Source: a virus. From it: 20,741 nucleotides of DNA. How positions within the stretch are numbered: position 1 is the first letter of the stretch; each line of letters begins with the position of its first letter. The translations under genes and the position numbers were made by a program. The stretch is from positions 1 through 20,741 of the IMG/VR virus record IMGVR_UViG_3300046000_004086; one strand, 5' to 3'. Below the pieces are notes generated by a model. It was not told the origin of the DNA, did no database searches, and worked only from the letters and a program-made list of their open reading frames with translations. Positions 13,926 to 17,750 of the stretch are shown here, piece by piece.

Positions 13926-14434
13926 AGTGTTTCCTTGTAACTGTTTTGATGTTCTTTGCTGTGAAAACTAGCAATAATTTCTTTGTGCATGGGCAATTCA
14001 TCTAGTGTGTATGTGCCGGACGGAATTGTATATGTAACTCCTTCACCAGGTCGTGCAAATGTCACCAGTCGAGGATGCCACTGCACTGCACGATGTACCA
14101 GCACATGATGTATGTGTCCGTAGTCACCCAGTTCGTCATGTGTGAGCACTAGATCATAGTCACGAGCCAACTGCCAACAGGCCCGTTCAGCGGATTCTTC
14201 AGGCCAGCGTGTGAACACCTTTTGTTCGTTGTCATGCCAGTGATCTTCAAATCCCAAGAACACACATTCAATGCCACGCTGTTTCCAAAATGTTGAAAGT
14301 TCCGCACCACGTGGATCTTGCGCAGTGTAAGTTAGGTACCCAATGGTCCAGTTGTGCTCGGGATGTGCATGAATGTAACTGTAGCCAAATATCACACAGT
14401 CATCTGGATGCGCTACCAAACACAATGCGTTCAT
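13922..14434 (-). CDS. PIG-L/LmbE-family N-acetyl-sugar deacetylase
   Basis: The 170-aa protein has the zinc motif AHPDD (8-12) directly after the first strand and a second motif GHIHH (106-110) in THDELGDYGHIHHVLVHRAV. In PIG-L/LmbE/MshB enzymes the AHPDD His and second Asp plus the last His of G-H-x-x-H bind zinc, and the first Asp of the pair is the general base. All are kept here (H9, D11, D12, H110). At about 170 aa it is shorter than most members (200-300 aa), a compact core version. These enzymes remove the acetyl group from N-acetylglucosamine-type sugars on lipids, thiols or antibiotics. It sits between a glycosyltransferase-like and an SGNH-like gene, joined to both by four-base overlaps. 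Confidence 0.88.
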   Translation of the reverse strand: MNALCLVAHPDDCVIFGYSYIHAHPEHNWTIGYLTYTAQDPRGAELSTFWKQRGIECVFLGFEDHWHDNEQKVFTRWPEESAERACWQLARDYDLVLTHDELGDYGHIHHVLVHRAVQWHPRLVTFARPGEGVTYTIPSGTYTLDELPMHKEIIASFHSKEHQNSYKETL

Positions 14435-15276
14435 TCCAGATCCCAGGCCACACTTTGGCCGCGATCAATCAGCAGCATCTTAAATGCAGTTTTTTGTTCT
14501 GGTAACATTTTTGACCAAGCATTTCGATGAATACTTACTGTAAGAGTATTTTTATCACGCATGAGTTCAAGTTTCTTTTGAATCAGATCAACTTCGCTGT
14601 GACAAACATTAACTATTGTTCCAATTGAATTGTGTTCAGTATAAAAATGATCTAGGGTGCCATATTTGTATTGGCAGAATCCCGAGTACAGCATGAATTC
14701 TGTCAGCATGCCTTGACGCTGAAACCATGTGGGAAAACTTTCACGTGTTTTGATTGTGGTATCAGCAATCATAAAGCGTACTGTGTCATTGTGAAAAAAG
14801 AACGGCACACCACCTGGACCAGCTTGTTTGGTCATGTTGATATCAAACAACTGATCCACAATGTCTTTGCTGGGTTTAAACACATCAAACACATTCATTT
14901 GTCCCACAGTAAGCTGACCATTCTCGTTGACCAATTTGGATATTTCCAAGGGTCTAACAAATATAGTCTTGGCGTCCAAGACCATGGTATAAACATTGTA
15001 ACTTATAGATGCAGTAAGAAGTTTTAGAGCCTGTTGACTTACCCAGCCGTTTTCTACCCAGGTACTGCTGAATGCTGTGCGTGGCACCACCAAGACTGAA
15101 CTTGCTAGATCTCCCCACCATGCAGGATCAATTTTTTCCGCTAGGGTTTCGTAATCATTGAGAACCACATAGATATTTCTTATACCTATGTTGCGACAAT
15201 GGTTGTGTATGCTTTGTGCCTGAATTTTAAGGATCGGCAATTCCTGTTCAAATACTACTGTGCAGATATCAATCAT
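14431..15276 (-). CDS. Glycosyltransferase-like protein (DUF6492-like), altered DxD
   Basis: The 281-aa protein resembles the plus-strand gene at 11149-12018 in layout: NIYVVLND (34-41), then NGWVSQQALKLLTASISYN (76-94) and VYTMVLDAKTIFVRPL (95-110). In GT-A enzymes the D-x-D or D-x-N sits at that point; here it reads L-D-A-K, so one acidic residue is replaced by Lys and metal binding may differ. QMNVFDVF (125-132) and GGVPFFFHNDT (154-164) may form the rest of the active site. It is first in a three-gene minus-strand set with the deacetylase and the SGNH-like protein. Identification is by pattern and parallel with its neighbour, so moderately sure. Confidence 0.68.
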   Translation of the reverse strand: MIDICTVVFEQELPILKIQAQSIHNHCRNIGIRNIYVVLNDYETLAEKIDPAWWGDLASSVLVVPRTAFSSTWVENGWVSQQALKLLTASISYNVYTMVLDAKTIFVRPLEISKLVNENGQLTVGQMNVFDVFKPSKDIVDQLFDINMTKQAGPGGVPFFFHNDTVRFMIADTTIKTRESFPTWFQRQGMLTEFMLYSGFCQYKYGTLDHFYTEHNSIGTIVNVCHSEVDLIQKKLELMRDKNTLTVSIHRNAWSKMLPEQKTAFKMLLIDRGQSVAWDLE

Positions 15277-15309
15277 GCAGTTATGTATTTGGGTTTTGTG
15301 CTGGCCTGA

Positions 15310-15666
15310 TTATTTTCCGGCGGCAAACAATGCAGCGCCGCGATTGAAACTGTCGCTCCAGCTTGCGGGTTGTCGGCCACTGCGCTTTTGACTCCAGGCA
15401 TATCCTGCTCTGTGACCAGAGCAGTCTTTGGTACATTGTGAACCCAGAAAACTTAATTCACGCAGTTGCTCGCGTGTCCACTTGTCAGGAATTGTGCCGT
15501 GTTTTTTCACAAACTCGTCGTGCAATTGTTTGCCGGTAATGCCGTAGTCACGAGCAATGGTCTGCATCATGTGATCAATTGCACTGTAGCTCTTGGGATC
15601 ATCTAGATCTTTCTCCAAGTCTTCTACTGCACCTTCTTTCAACTGTGCAAACTCGTGTGCTCTCAT
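15310..15666 (-). CDS. Conserved phage protein with CxxxC-type C-terminal module
   Basis: The 118-aa protein opens MRAHEFAQLKEG, similar to the MRANEFVTENF opening of the gene at 17157-17750. Residues 27-62 (SAIDHMMQTIARDYGITG, then LHDEFVKKHGTIPDKW) look like a small helical domain. Residues 74-118 (SQCTKDCSGHRAGYAWSQ, then SWSDSFNRGAALFAAGK) form a second unit with a C-x-x-x-C-x-x-H cluster that could bind metal. I recall both units as recurring separately in marine phage proteins of unknown role. The ATG overlaps the stop of the 495-aa gene as ATGA. Confidence 0.78.
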   Translation of the reverse strand: MRAHEFAQLKEGAVEDLEKDLDDPKSYSAIDHMMQTIARDYGITGKQLHDEFVKKHGTIPDKWTREQLRELSFLGSQCTKDCSGHRAGYAWSQKRSGRQPASWSDSFNRGAALFAAGK

Positions 15667-17150
15667 TTTTTAGGTTGTACTGCGGTTGGTACATTCCGGT
15701 ACACACGCTTGTTGGGATCATACACAGTTTTCAACGGACCCAAGCCAGCTAGTTTCTTAACTCTGGCAACCATGGCTTGATAGTCGTCACCGTAGTCGGC
15801 TTCTTTTTCTTTGGGGGCTGTTTCATTTAATCGTGCCAACTGTTGTTTGATACTGTTAATTTGATTTTGAATTCCTTTTTGTTGGGTCCAAACTCTGTAA
15901 TCATCACTGTATTCAAAAGAAGGGTCATATTGTTTTTCTAATTCTTGTAGCTTTGCCTGAAGAGTTGCTTGTTCGTCTGACATATTTTGTTCTTCCAATT
16001 TACCAGAATTGTGTGCTTTCCATGCAGTGGCGTAAGCAATGCCTTTTTCTTTGTCGGTTATTTTGCCGTCTTTGGCATAGGATTTTTTAATGTGCCGGAC
16101 CATGCGTTCTGCTTTGTCGCCAGGCGGTGCTTCTTCTGCTACCCCTTCGTTCATTTGCTTCAGCAGTTCTTGTGCTTTTTCAACGCTAATCAAGAACCTA
16201 CCAAAGCGATCAGGATTAGCGGCTTTTTGTAGATATTCTTTGCTGAATCCTTGTGGAGCTTCTGCTTTTGCAGGAGCTGTGTCAGTTGCTTGTTGCGTTG
16301 CAATAGGCTTGCCGGTCAAGCGGTTGATGCCAGGATCATCGCCGGGCATGACTCTAGCACTGGCACCACCTGCGCCCATGGCCATAGTTCCTGCTAACGC
16401 AGCAGCACCTAATGCACTTTTCCATCCTTCGTCAAGCTCGCCTTCCGCCACACCTTGTGATTCAAAATTATCTATATTTCTAGAAACTCTACGCTCACTG
16501 CCTTGAGAAGGGAATCCTGAACTTTGTGATTGCGGCGCAGGTCTTCCTGGGGCATACTTAGATAACTTTTCAGTGGCTTTTTCTCTAGCAATAGTCATCC
16601 ACATTTGTTGTTGTCTGCGATCAATAGGCTGGCCACGTGTGGCAACTATTTGTTCATAGATTGCTCGTGCCATTTCCTCTATGTCTTTATTGTGTTGCAC
16701 ACGAGGATCATCTTGACGCATGTTTTGGAATTCTCTTGAAACATCAACGGGACGCGATTGTGCCATTGCAGATCCAGCCGCACCTGCCACAGCCGCCGCA
16801 CCCAAGCCTTTTAAGAATCCTCTACGGTCTATCTCTTCTAATGAGCCTTCCGCCACACCTTTTTTCTTGTTTAACACTTTGTTTAGAATCTTTTCACCAT
16901 GTTTGGCTACTTTTTCAGGTGTGGTTGCTTTGGCAGTGTATTCTTTCTTGCCGGCGTCTGAATCGTTGCTGCCATCACGGCCTGGAGGAGTTTGTGATTT
17001 GTCCATTTCATTGACTGATTCAGCAGGCACACAGTTGTTCACACGAGTGCCGCCCTTCATTTTGGTCTTGGGATTGCCAATCTTTTTGCCGGTCCAGCAT
17101 TTGGGGTCCAGGCGCACTTTTTCTTCAGTAAATAGGTCGTTGAGATTCAT
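15663..17150 (-). CDS. Mosaic phage protein with three GVAE modules and an internal Tat-like segment
   Basis: This 495-aa protein appears to be a string of short units. Residues 11-42 (RLDPKCWTGKKIG to RVNNCVP) hold two cysteines. Residues 47-95 are charged and disordered. GVAEG at 98-102 leads into IDRRGFLKGLGAAAVAGAAG and AMA-Q (128-131), a Tat-signal look-alike but internal. Residues 145-205 are helical. A second GVAEG at 233-237 leads into LDEGWKSALGAAALAGTMAM and an Ala/Gly stretch to 265. A third, GVAEE (336-340), is followed by APPGDKAERMVRHIKKSYAK and a helical unit to about 385. Residues 390-445 are coiled-coil-like. The last 45 residues form another basic unit. Function unknown; a virion or cell-envelope role is a guess. 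It follows the acetyltransferase gene by six bases. Confidence 0.8.
   Translation of the reverse strand: MNLNDLFTEEKVRLDPKCWTGKKIGNPKTKMKGGTRVNNCVPAESVNEMDKSQTPPGRDGSNDSDAGKKEYTAKATTPEKVAKHGEKILNKVLNKKKGVAEGSLEEIDRRGFLKGLGAAAVAGAAGSAMAQSRPVDVSREFQNMRQDDPRVQHNKDIEEMARAIYEQIVATRGQPIDRRQQQMWMTIAREKATEKLSKYAPGRPAPQSQSSGFPSQGSERRVSRNIDNFESQGVAEGELDEGWKSALGAAALAGTMAMGAGGASARVMPGDDPGINRLTGKPIATQQATDTAPAKAEAPQGFSKEYLQKAANPDRFGRFLISVEKAQELLKQMNEGVAEEAPPGDKAERMVRHIKKSYAKDGKITDKEKGIAYATAWKAHNSGKLEEQNMSDEQATLQAKLQELEKQYDPSFEYSDDYRVWTQQKGIQNQINSIKQQLARLNETAPKEKEADYGDDYQAMVARVKKLAGLGPLKTVYDPNKRVYRNVPTAVQPKK
16356..16454 (-). repeat. GVAEG/Ala-rich module, copy 2 (495-aa protein, residues 233-265)
   Basis: The unit reads GVAEG, LDEGWKSALGAA, then an Ala/Gly/Met-rich hydrophobic stretch. 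It is closest to the copy in the lysin-type gene (18509-18598): both have L-[DE]-E-x-W-K-S-A-L and A-M-A-M-G-A. Confidence 0.75.
16440..16456 (-). repeat. 17-base exact repeat, copy A
   Basis: GCCTTCCGCCACACCTT on the plus strand recurs exactly at 16845-16861. It encodes the GVAEG core with one preceding codon part. Identity at the third codon positions suggests recent or maintained relation of the two modules at DNA level. Confidence 0.85.
16758..16859 (-). repeat. GVAEG/Ala-rich module, copy 1, Tat-signal look-alike
   Basis: Residues 98-131 of the 495-aa protein read GVAEG, then DRRGFLKG, an Ala/Gly/Val hydrophobic core and A-M-A before Gln. Twin Arg at 109-110, F-L-K, a core of about 15 residues and an A-x-A cleavage-like site are all features of Tat signals, but the segment starts 97 residues into the protein. 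The 17-base repeat copy B is at 16845-16861. Confidence 0.75.
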
Positions 17151-17156
17151 GATAGT

Positions 17157-17750
17157 TTATTTATTGCGTTTGGCTTTAGCACGTCCGGCCTTCATGTTGG
17201 CCATCCAGTGAGCTAATTGCCCTTTGCGACCGCCTTGTTTGGCCACTTTACGCAGGGTGCCAACTGACGCTTTGGTGGGCACACCGTGTCGCTTTGAATC
17301 GCCTTTGTCCTGCGGATTACGCCCATCAGCAAAGTTTTCGTTTAAGCCCGTTAATTCTTGTTCACCCTGTGGTGTCAAGAACCAAAAACCATCCCCAGGA
17401 GTAACAATTGACCCAGCATTTTCCAAGCTATCGTAAACATTTTGTTGTGCATCGGTAATACCGCGGATGTCTTGTTGAAAATCCAACCCGTGATTGTTGG
17501 CAACATCAATTGCTTTCATCAACAGCAATTTACCGTAACCTTGTCCTTGCCAACGTGATTCAACTTCTGCTTCATTGTTGACATCATCTGTATCAGCGCC
17601 TCGTACAAAATTAAAATGTCCTACGTATTTTCCATGCACTGCAAGTGTTATTTGAAAACTGTGTGTGTACCCATCAGGTGTAGTAACTGTAAATTTTACA
17701 GGATTCCGGCCATCAGCAAAGTTTTCTGTTACAAATTCATTTGCTCTCAT
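17157..17750 (-). CDS. GNAT-type acetyltransferase with basic C-terminal module
   Basis: The 197-aa protein has a GNAT core at about 18-125. Strands ITLAVHGKYVGHFNF lead to AEVESRWQGQGYGKLLLMKA (61-80), which contains the acetyl-CoA pyrophosphate loop Q68-G-Q-G-Y-G73 and the following helix. The end of the core (VYDSLENAGSIVTPGDGFWFL) fits the last helix and strand. GNAT enzymes pass an acetyl group from acetyl-CoA to an amine; the substrate is unknown. The core is bracketed by two copies of ENFADGRNP (9-17 and 138-146). The second begins a separate basic unit (150-197: KRHGVPTKASVGTLRKVA, RKGQLAHWMANMKAGR) that looks able to bind nucleic acid. The ATG overlaps the lysin-type gene stop as ATGA. 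Confidence 0.8.
   Translation of the reverse strand: MRANEFVTENFADGRNPVKFTVTTPDGYTHSFQITLAVHGKYVGHFNFVRGADTDDVNNEAEVESRWQGQGYGKLLLMKAIDVANNHGLDFQQDIRGITDAQQNVYDSLENAGSIVTPGDGFWFLTPQGEQELTGLNENFADGRNPQDKGDSKRHGVPTKASVGTLRKVAKQGGRKGQLAHWMANMKAGRAKAKRNK
17158..17165 (-). promoter_or_regulatory. Possible late-promoter-like octamer AATAAATA
   Basis: On the minus strand this is AATAAATA, one mismatch from TATAAATA, overlapping the acetyltransferase stop codon and seven bases before the ATG of the 495-aa gene. The placement resembles the two octamers near 9466-9493, but a chance match is quite possible. Confidence 0.25.
17313..17339 (-). repeat. ENFADGRNP repeat, copy 2
   Basis: This encodes ENFADGRNP at residues 138-146 of the acetyltransferase. 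It shares a 17-base exact core, CCATCAGCAAAGTTTTC (plus strand), with copy 1 at 17700-17726. Confidence 0.85.
17700..17726 (-). repeat. ENFADGRNP repeat, copy 1
   Basis: This encodes ENFADGRNP at residues 9-17 of the acetyltransferase, just before the GNAT core. The two copies bracket the core at about 360 bases distance. Confidence 0.85.

Noticed and set aside
16440-16861. CRISPR-like direct repeats from the two 17-base copies
   Set aside because: Only two copies, about 400 bases apart, both in frame within a protein. They encode the GVAEG motif.
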